From Cladopsammia gracilis (lineage: Eukaryota > Cnidaria > Anthozoa > Scleractinia > Dendrophylliidae): a stretch of DNA of 64,000 bases. Every line of letters starts with the position of its first letter. Position 1 is the stretch's first letter. Shown here piece after piece: positions 44,750 to 56,714 of the stretch. The position numbers were made by a program, and so were the translations under genes. The stretch is from positions 62,001-126,000 of the forward strand of contig JAJGOT010000747.1 of assembly GCA_022457155.1 (NCBI GenBank), written 5' to 3'. The notes beneath the pieces are model-generated. The model worked only from the letters and a program-made list of their open reading frames with translations, did not search any database and had not been told where the DNA came from.

Positions 44750-46453
44750 GCAACTTCAGTATGTGCAACTTCAGTATGTGTAACTTCAGTATGTGCAACT
44801 CAGTATGTGCAACTTCAGTATGTGCAGCTCAGTATGTGCAACTTCACTATGTGCAGCTCAGTATGTCCAACTTCAGTATGTTCAACTTCAGTATGTGCAG
44901 ATCAGTATGTGCAACTTCGGTGTGTGCAACTTCAGTATGTGCAACTCAGTATGTGCAACTTCCGTATGGGCAGCTCAGTATGTGCAACTTCAGTATGTGC
45001 AACGTTAGTATGTGCAGCTCAGTATGTGCAACTTCAGTAGGTGCAACTTCAGTATGTGCAGCTCAGTATGTGCAACTTCAGTATATGCAGCTCAGTATGT
45101 GCGACTCCAGTATGTGCAACTTCAGTATGTGTAGCTCAGCATGTGTAACTTCAGTATGTGCAGCTCAGTATGTGCAACTTCAGTGTGTGCAACTTCGGTA
45201 TATGCAACTTCAGTATGTGCAACTTCAGTATGGGCAGCTCAATATGTGCAACTTCAGTATGTGCAACTTCGGTATGTGCAACTTTTAGTATGTGCAACTC
45301 AGTATGTGCAATTTCAGTATGTGCAACTTTAGTATGTGCAGCTCAGTATGTGCAACTTCAGTATGTGCAACTCATGTGCAACTTCAGTATGTGCAATTTC
45401 AGTATGTGCAACTTCAGTGTGTGCAGCTCGGTATGTGCAACTTCAGTATGTGCAGTTCAGTATGTGCAACTTCAGTATGTGCAACTTCAGTATGTGCAAC
45501 GCCAGTATGTGCAACTTCAGTGTGTGCAGCTCGGTATGTGCAACTTCAGTATGTGCAGCTCAGTATGTGGAACTTCAGTATGTGCAGCTCAGTATGTGGA
45601 ACTTCAGTATGTGCAACTTCAGTATGGGCAGCTCAATATGTGCAACTTCAGTATGTGCAACTTCAGTGTGTGCAGCTCGGTATGTGCAACTTCAGTGTGT
45701 GCAGCTCGGTATGTGCAACTTCAGTATGTGCAGATCAGTACGTGCAACTTCAGTATGTGCAACTTCATTATGTGCAACGTCAGTATGTGCAACTTCAGTA
45801 CGTGCAGCTCAGTATGTGCAACTTCAGTATGTGCAGCTCAGTATGTGCAACTTCAGTATGTGCAGCTCGGTATGTGCAACTTCAGTATGTGCTACTCAGT
45901 ATGTGCAACTTCAGTATGTGCAGCTCAGTATGTGCAACTTCAGCATGTGCAACTCAGTATGTGCAACTTCAGTATGTGCAGTTCGGTATGTGCAACTTAA
46001 GTATGTGCAACTTCAGTATGTGCAACTCAGTATGTGCAACCACAGTATGTGCAACCACAGTATGTGCAACTTCAGTATGTGCAAGTTTAGAATGTGCAAC
46101 TTCAGTATGTGCAACTTCATATCTGTAGCTCAGTATGTGCAACTTCAGTATGTGCAGCTCAGTATGTGCAACTTCAGTATGTGCAACGTCAGTATGTGCA
46201 ACGTCAGTATGTGCAACTTCAGTGTGTGCAGCTCGGTGTGTGCAGCTCGGTGTGTGCAATTTCAGTATGTGCAGCTCAGTATGTGCAACTTCAGTATGTG
46301 CAACTTCAGTATGTGCAGCTCGGTATGTGCAACTTAAGTATGTGCAGCTCAGTATGTGCAACTTCAGTATGTGCCACTCAGTATGTGCAACTTCAGTATG
46401 TGCAGCTCAGTATGTGCAACTTCAGTGTGTGCAACGTCAGTATGTGCAACTTC
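44750..46453. repeat. 14/15-bp satellite (CAGTATGTGCAACT or CAGCT type)
   Basis: Alternating 15-mers (TTCAGTATGTGCAAC) and 14-mers (TCAGTATGTGCAGC) over 1.7 kb, roughly 115 units by length. Neither unit contains a stop in most frames, so several long overlapping conceptual frames result; none is a gene. Confidence 0.97.
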
Positions 46454-46454
46454 A

Positions 46455-46589
46455 TGTGGTATCGGGAGTAATCTCGGAGTTAAATAAAAACAAACTACAA
46501 CGTCATGCTTGTAGAAAACTCCTGTAATTTTACTGTGTTATCACGTGATCCTACATGTGATCAGCTCATAAATAATTCAGGACATTACA
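46455..46589 (-). mobile_element. Short LTR of a gag-bearing retroelement
   Basis: On the minus strand the 135-bp segment begins TGTAATGTCC and ends CGATACCACA. A purine run (GAAGAAGAGGAGGGA) sits immediately before it, as a polypurine tract does before a 3' LTR. Its outer end abuts the 14/15-bp satellite. Confidence 0.6.
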
Positions 46590-46788
46590 TCCCTCCTCTT
46601 CTTCGGATGAAAAATAACACAAGGTTTCCAAGAAAATTACAAGTAACAGTTTGTGACTAACTTTACTTGTAATTTTCTTGGAAACCTTGTGGGTTTTTTT
46701 CATCCAAAAAAGAGGAGGCATGTAATACCCTGAATTATTCATGAGCTATTCACATGTAGGATCACGTGATAACACAGTAAAATTACAG
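46526..46788. repeat. 263-bp palindrome made from two LTR ends in opposite orientation
   Basis: GTAATTTTACTGTGTTATCA on the left is matched by TGATAACACAGTAAAATTAC on the right. The second LTR end (TGTAATACCC at 46721, plus orientation) also has a purine tract before it. The spacer TAACAGTTTGTGACTAAC is at the turn. Confidence 0.85.
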
Positions 46789-47506
46789 AAGAAGTTCTTC
46801 TCGATGGTTGATAGTGTAGACATACACGTATTCTTCATCAGAGCTTTGACTAGTTTCCACTGGGGCCACGGTACGAGGTTTTGAACGGCAAACATGAGCA
46901 AAATGGCCAATTTTCCCGCAGGCTTTGCAGGTCTTTCCTCGTGCAGGACATGGAGTTTTGTGAGGTGCGTACCCACCACAGTGTCCACATTTTCTAGGAG
47001 ATTTGCCTTGCTTGTTTCCATAACGACGATTGCGTGACTGTGCGTCACGCCGGTCGCGCGGGCGGCTGTCTCGATTCTCTTCTTTTGGTTTAATTTTGTT
47101 GACAGCTTCGAATTCGCCTCCGATAGCTTCCACGTCTTTCGCTTGCTTCTCACTAAGTTCTAATGCTCTGCCTAGCTTCAATAGTCCTTCTAGCGTTGGG
47201 TTTTCACGTATCGCTCGGCGTCGAAGCGAGCTAGAACTGCAAATCAAAATGATGTGTTCTTTAATTTCTTTGTCAACATCGCTGAATTTGCAGGTTTTCG
47301 CGAGTTGGCGAAGCCTGGTATGAAAACTATCGAGTGATTCACCCTCCTTCTGCTTCGTCTGGCGAAAATTGCATACCTCATATGTAGTGTTCACTTGTAG
47401 GGAGAAATACTCGTTTAGTTTTGCGACGGTCGTGTCGTAATCGCCATCGTCGCCCGTGTTTGGCAGTGTGTCGAATATTTCGTCTACGTCGGGGCCGGCA
47501 TAGTGC
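46783..47506 (-). pseudogene. Gag polyprotein fragment with zinc knuckles
   Basis: Minus-strand frame encodes a retrotransposon Gag C-terminal part. It begins LHYAGPDVDEIFDTLP, continues through the Gag helical region (FHTRLRQLAKTC, EIKEHIIL) and a basic stretch, and ends in zinc knuckles: CGHCGGYAPHKTPC and the canonical C-x2-C-x4-H-x4-C motif CKACGKIGHFAHVC. The style is that of Ty3/Gypsy elements. Upstream Gag is replaced at 47506 by the 14/15-bp satellite, in frame. Downstream the frame ends at the LTR-derived palindrome. No protease, RT or integrase is present. Confidence 0.85.
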
Positions 47507-47757
47507 AACTTCAGTATGTGCAACTCAGTATGTGCAACTTCAGTATGTGCAACTTTAGTATGTGCAACTTCAGTGACAGTATGTGCAACTTCAGTATGTG
47601 CCACTTCAGTATGTGCCACTTCAGTATGTGCAACTCAGTATGTGCAACTTCAGAATGTGCAACTCAGTCGTATGTGCAACTTCAGTATGTGCAGCTCAGT
47701 ATGTACAACTTCAGTATGTGCAACTTCAGTATATGCAACTCAGGATGTGCAACTTCG
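47507..47757. repeat. Right part of the 14/15-bp satellite
   Basis: Same units as 44750-46453, about 17 copies, with a GTGACAGTATG variant near 47573. The minus-strand frame through it is continuous with the Gag fragment. Confidence 0.95.
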
Positions 47758-48354
47758 TTTCTCAGGATCCTCTCTTTTACTCCCTCCAGAAGAAATCCCC
47801 CTTCCCCTCTGTGAACGAGGATTGGGTGTGCGGAAGTTTTTCTTTTGAAAGTACGAGATTGCCAACGTTTTGCAGTTTGCCAATACGACTTTGCGAAGGG
47901 ACAATAACATGTTGTGTTAAACGTTGACACCGTGAACAGCGTGCGAACGATTTTTAATTCAATAATTTGTTGCGGAAAATAGTCCCATGTAACAAAATTT
48001 TAAGTGAGCATGATATAAGAATATGTATCATTTTACATTTCTGTTATCATAGCTAAATGATTATTATGTAAAAGTTATCAATCGATATCTTGTAATATAA
48101 ACTTAAAATAAACTATTGTTATCAGCACAAAACGTTTTTGTTGTGTTACGGTACTCAAATTCGCAATTAGCCGATCAGAAGCCTAGTTTGCTGTCCTGAT
48201 ATCATACGATATCAAATCACGGACCTGATATCGCACGACTTTATGGTGCAAAGTTTGAAAAAAATGCCACCATTAACGTCAACTTTACCTCTGATTCCAA
48301 AAGTTCCTCCAACTGAACGTTTGAACTGCTGAAGCGAGTATTTGAAGATTCCAT
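47758..48354. other. No gene seen
   Basis: AT-rich intergenic sequence. The phrase GATATCATACGATATCA lies near 48198. Confidence 0.4.
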
Positions 48355-48361
48355 GTGACAT

Positions 48362-50175
48362 GGGTGTTACGAAAACGAAGACCCTCGAAAACGAAGACCT
48401 AAGACGTAAGACCGGTCTTCGTTTTCGTACTACGAAAACGAAGACCCCGTAAAACAGAAAAACATTGAAATTACAAGTTAAAATCAGCAAGGCTAAGTAA
48501 TATTATACGACATTACACTTCACGCGTTCCTTCCCCATTTATTACGGCAACTACTTGTGCCGCGTCTGCTCTGGCTGCTATGTTTCGCTATGCGAGATAA
48601 CTTGATTTGGTAGCGACATGGTGGGATAAACTTACCAAAATCCGGATATTCTTACGCTAGAGTAAGGATCCAGGATCGGCAGGCATTAATCGAACGCTTG
48701 CTGCATGCCTTTGATAAGCCAGGATTGCGTGACAGTATGAACGCGCTCTGTACAGGAAATGATCCTGGGTTTCTGCAAATAAATAATTTTTGTCTAGTGT
48801 ATCTAGCGCAAAAGATTCAAACAGTCAGTAAGGCATGTCAGCTGTGAAATTCTCGTTAAAAAGTAAGCAGTTCTCTTTGCTAAGGACGGGTCTTCGTTTT
48901 CGTAGTACGAAAACGAAGACCCCCGGTCTTCGTTTTCGTAGTACGAAAACGAAGACCCTAATATAAAATATCCGAAATCCATTGAAATTACGAGTTTAGA
49001 CGTGCACTGAGCACGAATGAACCTTGTCCTATTCTCTGTTTAATAGGAAATTCGCTGCATTTGAAGCGTGGAATGTCCTCACCAATTTCACTTTCAGGTG
49101 AACCTTTTCGTAATAGCTGAGGAAGCTTAAACTTTCGAAAAACAGACATAGCTGAAAATTTTCACCGCTCCATCTTCACATGTGACTCAAGTTTCGCGCC
49201 AAAGTGTTTACGTCTGTCTCACGTGCGATAGCCGACCTTTGTAACCCCACAGTTATAAATTCGAAGAACATGTTCTTTCACTGTACACTTCCGTCACGCA
49301 ATGCTGGGACAACAACGAGAGTGCGTGCCCGAATTCAGCTTGCTTAACCTTATTCAAACCTAAACTATTCCAATCGCCCTATCAACGGGAAAATCTGTTC
49401 CGAGCTTGCACTTATTGCGTAGGAAAACAAAGCAGAGAACCGAAAGCAGTTGTAAAAAAGAGCAAGAAAACACCACGCGAGAAGTGTACAAATGTATTAA
49501 AATCTATAATAACCTTTGCTGGTGCTCAGTGCACGTCTAAACTCGTAATTTCAATGGATTTCGGATATTTTATATTAGGGTCTTCGTTTTCATAGTACGA
49601 AAACGAAGACCGGGGGTCTTCGTTTTCGTACTACGAAAACGAAGACCCGTCCTTAGCAAAGAGAACTGCTTACTTTTTAACGAGAATTCCACAGCTGACA
49701 TGCCTTACTGACTGTTTGAATCTTTTTCGCTAGATACACTAGACAAAAATTATTTATTTGCAGAAACCCAGGATCATTTCCTGTACAGAGCGCGTTCATA
49801 CTGTCACGCAATCCTGGCTTATCAAAGGCATGCAGCAAGCGTTCAATTAATGCCTGCCGATCCTGGATCCTTACTCTAGCGTAAGAATATCCGGATTTTG
49901 GTAAGTTTATCCCACCATGTCGCTACCAAATCAAGTTATCTCGCATAGCGAAACATAGCAGCCAGAGCAGACGCGGCACAAGTAGTTGCCGTAATAAATG
50001 GGAAGGAACGCGTGAAGTGTATAATGTCGTATAATATTACTAAGCCTTGCTGATTTTAACTTGTAATTTCAATGTTTTTCTGTTTTACGGGGTCTTCGTT
50101 TTCGTAGTACGAAAACGAAGACCGGTCTTAGGTCTTAGGTCTTCGTTTTCGAGGGTCTTCGTTTTCGTAACACCC
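48362..50175. mobile_element. Foldback transposon, 1,814 bp, with ~650-bp inverted arms
   Basis: The ends GGGTGTTACGAAAACGAAG and its complement are flanked by GTGACAT at 48355-48361 and 50176-50182. Arms run 48362-49015 and 49525-50175 and differ by only a few bases and small indels. Each arm carries CGAAAACGAAGACC or its complement many times. Several pair head to head into short palindromes around GTAC, both at the outer ends and at 48885-48960 / 49573-49650. The ~510-bp centre has no gene, so it is non-autonomous; the superfamily is not evident. Confidence 0.92.
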
Positions 50176-50182
50176 GTGACAT

Positions 50183-50523
50183 TTACACTATTTATATGTT
50201 CGTTCCCTCGAGATAAGACTTGTACAATGATTTCTTCGGCATACCCTGTAATTTTCTCGTTTTCAAATGCCGATAATAGTTTTGCAGAGAAGAGTTTTAC
50301 ACATATTTTGCTACCACGATTTCTTACTTTGCTCGCTGTAAAAAACTCAAAGCAAAATCATTTTTCATTCATCACCTTTTGCGCCGTTTGTTGACTCGTA
50401 ATATTCTTCTCGCGGGCCACACGATAGGACGCCTGACAGGTTTTATTACCCTAACTGCTAAAAATGTCACCGGATTTTGAGCTGAATTTGGGTACGGTAA
50501 ATACCTAATCGTACCTTTTTGGT
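50183..50523. other. Right flank of the foldback element
   Basis: No gene. A long frame starting inside the element runs on to 50394 without any domain. Confidence 0.4.
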
Positions 50524-50640
50524 ACGCTTCGGCTGCATATCAGGCTCGTTTGGTCTCACCATGGGTATTTTGGCTCGACCAAACTCGCCAAAATACGAAC
50601 CATGGCTCGACCAAACTCGTCTGATATGCCGCCGAAACGT
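50524..50640. mobile_element. Short nested hairpin, ~115 bp
   Basis: TTCGGCTGCATATCAGGCTC near 50527 is mirrored by CATATCAGACGAG (as complement) near 50620. CTCGACCAAACTCG occurs twice inside with ACCATGG in both orientations. Confidence 0.7.
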
Positions 50641-51770
50641 AAACACATGATATGTGTTGTTTTGGGGTATGGTAATGTATGATAATGTATGATAATGAGT
50701 TTTAAACAAAGGAAAATAAAATTTGCACCACAACATATATAGCCTTTGTTTGTTTCTTTTTTTTTGTTGTTCTAAATATATATATCTAATGGTACTTTGA
50801 GAAAATGTTTGGCTGAAAAATAGGAAATTCAATACAGTCTTACGACTTTTTAACAGTTTGTGGGAAAGCGAATGCAATTTCCGATACTCTTCATACTCTT
50901 GGCGAAGCTGAATGAAAGTTGGTTCAAAGTTTCAACCGCTTGACACGGGGTGAATGTAGGAGCACAATTTTCGGAAAATGCCTTATAGTAATCACCTCTG
51001 GAATATGACTATACTGGCTTGATACTTCCTCAGAAAAGTTTCTGCTCTTTGTTTTAAGCGGATTGAAGCTAAACGATCTCGGCACGTGCACTACGGCTTA
51101 GTGTAGGAGCTAAAACGAGCAAGTTTGTAAACGATAGCGATCGAATAAGCTCATACTTCGATGTGCTGATGAAAGGGACGAAAAAGCCACATCAACTACA
51201 AGTAACGATGTTTTAAACGTTTATTGAGTCCTTACGCTGTGATTTTTTGTAAAGACTGTAAAGACCTCGCTGCAGTTCCTTCAGACTTTTCGCCGCTCCG
51301 GTTCAGGTAGCCGTGTGTTTGTTCAATTTATTTCGATTCTGAATTTATCTGCCATTTAACTGCTTTTAATTCGTGTAGACACTACTCTATGCCGTTCTTT
51401 ATGCAGACTATAGCTCTCCGTATAAAACTCTCAATTTGTGTACGCTAAATTAATTTTTGGGCGCGAAAATGTTCATTCGCTGCTTGTTGTGTAAGAAATG
51501 GCGTGAGCTAAAATATTGTAGTAAACCTTTTAACTGAATAAAAGGTTGTATATCTCAATGATTTTTTTCTTGAAACTGTGATTTGTTATCAATGTGTTGA
51601 ATTATAAAATAGTTATAGTGCTTAAGTTTGCGTAATATCGTCTGATTTTAGCCAACTCGGCCTACGCGGCCTCGTCTTCAAGAATGCGACACAACGAGAA
51701 CATTTCGCGCCTTTTTCGTCCAATCATGTGATCAAGTTCTTTTCTTTTCTTTTCTTTTTCTTTCTTTTTC
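50641..51770. other. No gene seen; relic hairpin MITE at its left end
   Basis: Bases 50650-50745 are a decayed relative of the 18082 MITE (TGTTGT end, AACAAAGGAAAA, CAACAT end). The rest is intergenic, with a TTTTC-rich run at 51735-51770. Confidence 0.5.
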
Positions 51771-51772
51771 AC

Positions 51773-52598
51773 GCACGAACTAGATTCCTCTATTTTGGCT
51801 AACGGGATAAAAAAGTCCATATTAAACAAAGAATAAACTGAAACGGAAAGTTACGGAAACGAAATATTCCGAGCTATCACAAAAGCAATCGTAAATAAAA
51901 CTCCGTCTTCCCTGACTTAAGATCTTGAGCATCCATATTTAAAACAATAAAATGCTTCCTTCGCTATAGAAAGGTTAATCATCTTTAACAAGGAATGAAG
52001 AGGCTATTTGAAAGTCATAAAAAGCGAACTGGATTTCTGAGAGGCAAAGTCACCAAATTTGGCCTGAAAAAAACGGAAGACCTTTCAATGAAATGATGAT
52101 GAGGCTGAAGTTACCATATTTGTTTAAAAACTGCAAATAATGAATTATCACTAGACTGAAATTAAGCCCAAAAAGATGAAACTATATATATTTTTAAACC
52201 AATTTGTCTGACGGCTGAGCTCCCATGTGTAAATTTTGCCTACTCACGCAGCAGGTGAATATTTGCTCTCGCTGTATAGTTGATAATTGCGCCTATCTAG
52301 GCAGGCTATTTTAACTGAAGTCTCACGTTTAAGTTTTTACTAAATGGTTTAGCAACCTACAGGCGAATTTTGCTATTTTATCTAGCTGTCTACCTTCAAT
52401 ATTTTCCATTTTAAATTTGCTGTATATTAGGGACGTGTTGACGATTGTTTATGTAACAAATGTCATATTGTATTGTCACAGAGTGAAAATATCCATAGGG
52501 GGTAAAGTGCGCAGGAGATCGTTTAGAGCTTAACACAAATTAAGTTACGCCAAACTACCATTATAGATTTTAGAAAAACAGTTCGGCTTCTCTTGGGA
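51773..52598. repeat. Diverged duplication, copy 1 (partner 54693-55563)
   Basis: Alignable over the whole length with 54693-55563, starting GCACGAACTAGATTCC and ending GAAAAACAGTTCGGCTTC, by eye above 90% similar. The left copy lacks ~47 bp present in the right. Shared strings include CAAATAATGAATTATCACTA and GTTTATGTAACAAATGTCAT. Non-coding; not bounded by TG/CA ends. Confidence 0.9.
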
Positions 52599-52599
52599 T

Positions 52600-52840
52600 T
52601 TCTTTTCAGCAAGCTCAGTGAATTTTTGAGAGGCAAAGTGGCTAATAAATTTTCCCTGAAATAAAAAAAGCCGGCAGACCTTTGAATGAAGGAATGGCGA
52701 GATACCGGAACTATTCTTACGACCGGAAAACTAGTGGCAGTTGTTCAAAAACTGCAAATAATGAATTATCACTGTAGTGAATAATTAGAGCCAAAAAGAT
52801 GAAACTGTAAGTGGGAAAAAACAAAAAGGCTTGCAATTTG
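52600..52840. repeat. Partial third copy of the 51.77-kb duplication
   Basis: GAGAGGCAAAGTGGCTAA, CGGCAGACCTTTGAATGAA and GCAAATAATGAATTATCACT match the middle of copies 1 and 2 (52038-52190, 55008-55160), but more divergently. It follows copy 1 directly. Confidence 0.75.
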
Positions 52841-54165
52841 AATACGCCATTTGTCCGAAAAATAATTATGGTGAATAATTAACTATTAATAAAGACGTCA
52901 AGATGTTAACGGGTGGCCATTGTAGTCTTGAAGCTCTGATCTAGAACGGTTTATTTCACGGCTCCAGATTTGGCAGGCTGTTGTTTCACCGTGTTACTGC
53001 TCTTGCTTGCCTGAGTGTGTTGTTTGGGCGCTTGGCTAAACTGCATTACTACTGCACATCAAGGTAACAAACAACTTTAACTCATACACAAAATCTAGCT
53101 GCTATTGGTAGATTAACTTTTCATGGTGCTTCGAAAAACGTGATCGCCAAAGTAAATTGGGTCGGTGTTTTAACCAGGGCCCGTTTCTGGAAAGTCCCGA
53201 TAACTTTTCGTGCCTGGAACTATATTTTAAAATCAGAATCTATAAAATGGTGATGTATTTTTTAGCCCTCAAACCAGCTCGACTTGTTACGTCAACTTAG
53301 ACTTTTATTTCTTTGCTTTCAAAACCAACACAAATAAATCTTCAACGAATACATGGTGCGCATAAGATAGCTTTGCGGGCCCGAAAGAGTCATCGGGACT
53401 TTCGAGTTCAAAGCACGATTAAGCTAACCCAGGGTTAGCGTCAATTTTGAATCCAGTTAAACAACTCAACAATTGAAAATGTTCCAAAGTTTTCAGTCCT
53501 TCAGTTTCGACTTTAACTTGTCTTCACTACTAGCTACAAATGACATTTTGAAAACATTTTAAGATAGAGAAATGAAATCCTCAGTGAACTTTTAATCCGG
53601 GATAAGCGTTAATCGGTTTTCAAACAACCGGGCTTGGGAAACTAAAAGTATTTTATTTGTCGTTGAACCTGAGCCCGCGCAAGCGAAAATTAGCATGTTC
53701 TCTTGGTCTGTGCCATAGGAAGCCATGTTACGAATAGGAATCGTACATGACCTGTCGAATTCTTTGAAAAAAGATGTAAAAGGATAGCGTCTTTTTTATT
53801 ATTTACATCTACTCAATCGGCGTGTACATGGCTTACGTTCTTTCTTTCTACACCTTATAATATACCGGCTCGACTGAGTTCTTAGAAATACAGAACAAAA
53901 AAACAGTAATGAGCTAACGAGCCGTTTTGATGATTTTAACCAGGAAGTCTTCAGCGCCACTTGAAAATACATGCTACGTAAATTGTTTTTCCCAAATACT
54001 ATGCAACACAAGTTAATATTAGTTACTCCGGCCAAAATGAGTGTACTTTTCTATACGGAGAGGGTTTCGCTAAACGAATTTCTAAAATAATTGTTAACCA
54101 ACATATTTCGCTGACTTGCGTTTTCAAAGGAAACAGTTGTTTGTAAAGTGGGAACCTTTTTCAGG
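52841..54165. other. No gene seen
   Basis: Intergenic sequence; a frame at 53799-54035 (minus) has no domain. CAAGGTAACAA near 53060 is donor-like but cannot be tied to a coding exon. Confidence 0.4.
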
Positions 54166-54169
54166 GTGT

Positions 54170-54692
54170 CTACCTGGTTTAAAATATTGGCAAAACTTTT
54201 CAGCAAACAGCAAAACAGATATTTGTAGGAACGTCGATCAGTCCATCACAAATCTTCGTCTATGTAGCGAGTGTTTGGCGTCGCGATATACTATCGATAA
54301 ATTAGGAAGCTATAAAAATGATTTTTTTCCGTCAAAAAGAAACGACTTTTGTTGAACTAACTTGCCCGGGCCTTACTGGAAGAATTTCGTTTTCCTTCTT
54401 TCAATTTGCAAGCAAGGTGTGGATCTGGCTTTGGCCTCTGTTCACAATTCAACGATCTTCTTTTCTTTTTCTTTCTTTTCCCCTTTTATCTATTTCTTTC
54501 TCATAAAGATACGAAAATGGCGGCCGTGTTAAAAAATATCAAAAGGAAAATAAACCATCTGAAAATGTAAGGTATTGGCCATATACCGCGGAGATGTGTC
54601 GTCTGACCCATTGTTTTCACATGGTTTATTTATAACAAAATGTGAGTTACATGTGATAACGAGGGTAACAAAATTACAAGATACACCGCCAC
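54170..54692. repeat. Second duplicated block, copy 1 (partner 56270-56580)
   Basis: Bases 54170-54460 align loosely with 56270-56580: GGCAAAACTTTTC / GGCAAAACGTTTC, AAAAAGAAACGACTTTTGTTGA / its near copy, TCGTTTTCCTTCTTTCAATT and GGTGTGGATCT. Bases 54516-54570 carry ATGGCGGCCGTG and a 17-codon frame ending near a GTAAGG; it is too short to call an exon. Confidence 0.6.
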
Positions 54693-55563
54693 CGCACGAA
54701 CTAGATTCCGCTATTTTGGCTAACAGGAGAAAACTGTCCATAGGAAACAAAGAATAAACTGTTAGCAAATGGGAAGTTTGAGAAGCACTTTTTTCAAGTT
54801 CTGCTACGTCGAAAAGTTACGGAAACGAAATATTCCGAGCTACCACAAAAGCAAATCGAAAATAAAACGCTGTCTTCCCTGACTTCAGATCTTGAGCATC
54901 CATATTTAAAACAATAAAATGCTTCTGTCGCTACAGAAAGGTTAATCATCTTTAACAAATAATGAAGAGGTTATTTGAAAGTCAGAAAAAAGCGCACTGG
55001 ATTTCTGAGAGGCAAAGTCACCAAATTTGGCCTGAAAAAACCGGAGGACCTTTCAATGAAATGATGATGAGGCTGAAGTTACCATATTTGTTTAAAAACT
55101 GCAAATAATGAATTATCACTAGACTGACATTAAGCCCAAAAAGATGAAACTATATATATTTTAAACCAATTTGTCTGACGGCTGAGCTTCTATGTGTAAA
55201 TTTTGCCTACTCACGCAGCAGGTGAATATTTGTTCGCGCTGTATAGTTGATAATTGCGCCTTTTTAGGCATATTATTCTGACTGAAGTCTTCATTAAGAT
55301 TTTACTAAATGGTTTTGCAACCTACAGGCGAATTTCGCTATTTTATCTAGCTGTCTACCTTCAACATTTTCCATTTTAAATTTGCTGTATATTAGGGACG
55401 TGTTGACGATTGTTTATGTAACAAATGTCATATTGTATTGTCACAGAGTGAAAATATCCACAGGGGGTAAAGTGCGCAGGAGATCGTTTAGAGCTTAACA
55501 CAAATTAAGTTACGCCAAACTACCAATATTGATTTTAGAAAAACAGTTCGGCTTCCCTCGGGA
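54693..55563. repeat. Diverged duplication, copy 2
   Basis: See 51773-52598. This copy has the extra ~47 bases at about 54770-54815 and a few small indels. The offset between copies is ~2.92 kb. Confidence 0.9.
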
Positions 55564-56269
55564 ATGTTTTAATTATGCGCATGCGTAAGAAACATGTGTC
55601 CTCTAATGAAATTTACCACAAGAAAAGAGACTATTTGTCTACAACAAACGAGATAATAAGAAGCTCGACGTGGCTAAGAATTACTCCTTGCACTTAGTCC
55701 TCATAGATTTAAAACACGTTTCCGTTGTGCCAGATATCCGGTGTCTTATTCTTTCTGAACAAAAAGAAACGGATACTGTTATGTTAAGCTGGCCGAGCGA
55801 AAAGCGGATGTCTCAGGCGAGTGACCAAGGAAAACAGAAACTTGCATTTTATGACGTGAGCGATCGCCATATATGGCGATGGCCCACTCAAAAAAGCAAT
55901 TCAATTAACTATTAATAATTGACTAGTCATTTGTAACCGTGACCCCAAACACCCGTGGATGGTGGGGATTTTACAGAGCAATAGTGAGGGGAATTACGGT
56001 GACTTTACACTAATTTCTTGCACTAGCCCCTGGGGAAATTACGAGACATGTACGGCATCGCCAAACCCCGGGGTGGGAGTGGGGCTTCCTTGCGCACATT
56101 TGATGACGTCATGCCTTGCTCGTGAAAGAAACGAAATGGACTGAAACGGAGAAAGCTATTTTTCATCAGCTATTTTGTACTTATTAAGTGACTGGGTCTT
56201 CCAATGGCGTTTTGAATGGACTGTTCAATATCTTACTATAGGTTATAAAACGTTTGAAGATATTATTTT
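55564..56269. other. No gene seen
   Basis: An 81-codon frame at 55670-55915 has no domain. The rest is intergenic. Confidence 0.4.
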
Positions 56270-56580
56270 CTGGGTTTTTAACTAGTTTACAATAATGGCA
56301 AAACGTTTCATAAAAACTGCAAAAAATGTCTGTAGAAACACCTCTCCGTCATTAACCCGGCTTATCGTCTTTGAAGCGCGTGTTTACCAATAGATGCTGC
56401 TATGCTGTCGACACATTATGAAGTTATAATAATGCAAGCTTTTGGCCACAAAAAGAAACGGCTTTTGTGGAACAATCCTGCCCACGCATTACTAGCAGAA
56501 GTTTGTTTTCCTTCTTTTTATTTCCAAGCGAAGTGTGGATCTCTCCCTGGCCTCGGTTCACACTTCAATGAACTTGCAAA
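56270..56580. repeat. Second duplicated block, copy 2
   Basis: Diverged partner of 54170-54460. Together with the 51.77/54.69 pair it implies an old tandem duplication of a ~2-3-kb unit. Confidence 0.55.
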
Positions 56581-56714
56581 AACGAAAAACAAAAATTCCC
56601 ATACCCCGGTAGCTGGCTCTCACGTTGGATTAATAGCATCCAAGCATATCTCTTTTACCAAATTTGTTTGAAAATTATAAATATTTTTGTTAAGCGAAAC
56701 GCAGTCAGTTTCAC

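Noticed and set aside
44740..46527. Several overlapping long open frames encoding cysteine- and glutamine-rich repeats
   Set aside because: They are translations of the 14/15-bp satellite in three frames, have no start context or splice sites, and vary only as the repeat does.
44750..47757. CRISPR-like array
   Set aside because: Head-to-tail satellite without unique spacers, in a eukaryotic genome.
50047..50394. Paired frames starting MLILTCNFNVFLFYG at both ends of the 48.36-50.18-kb element
   Set aside because: Identical because they lie in the inverted arms; they extend into unrelated flanks.
54516..54570. First coding exon beginning ATGGCGGCC
   Set aside because: Only 17 codons, next exon not found; ATGGCGGC phrases also occur in MITEs here.
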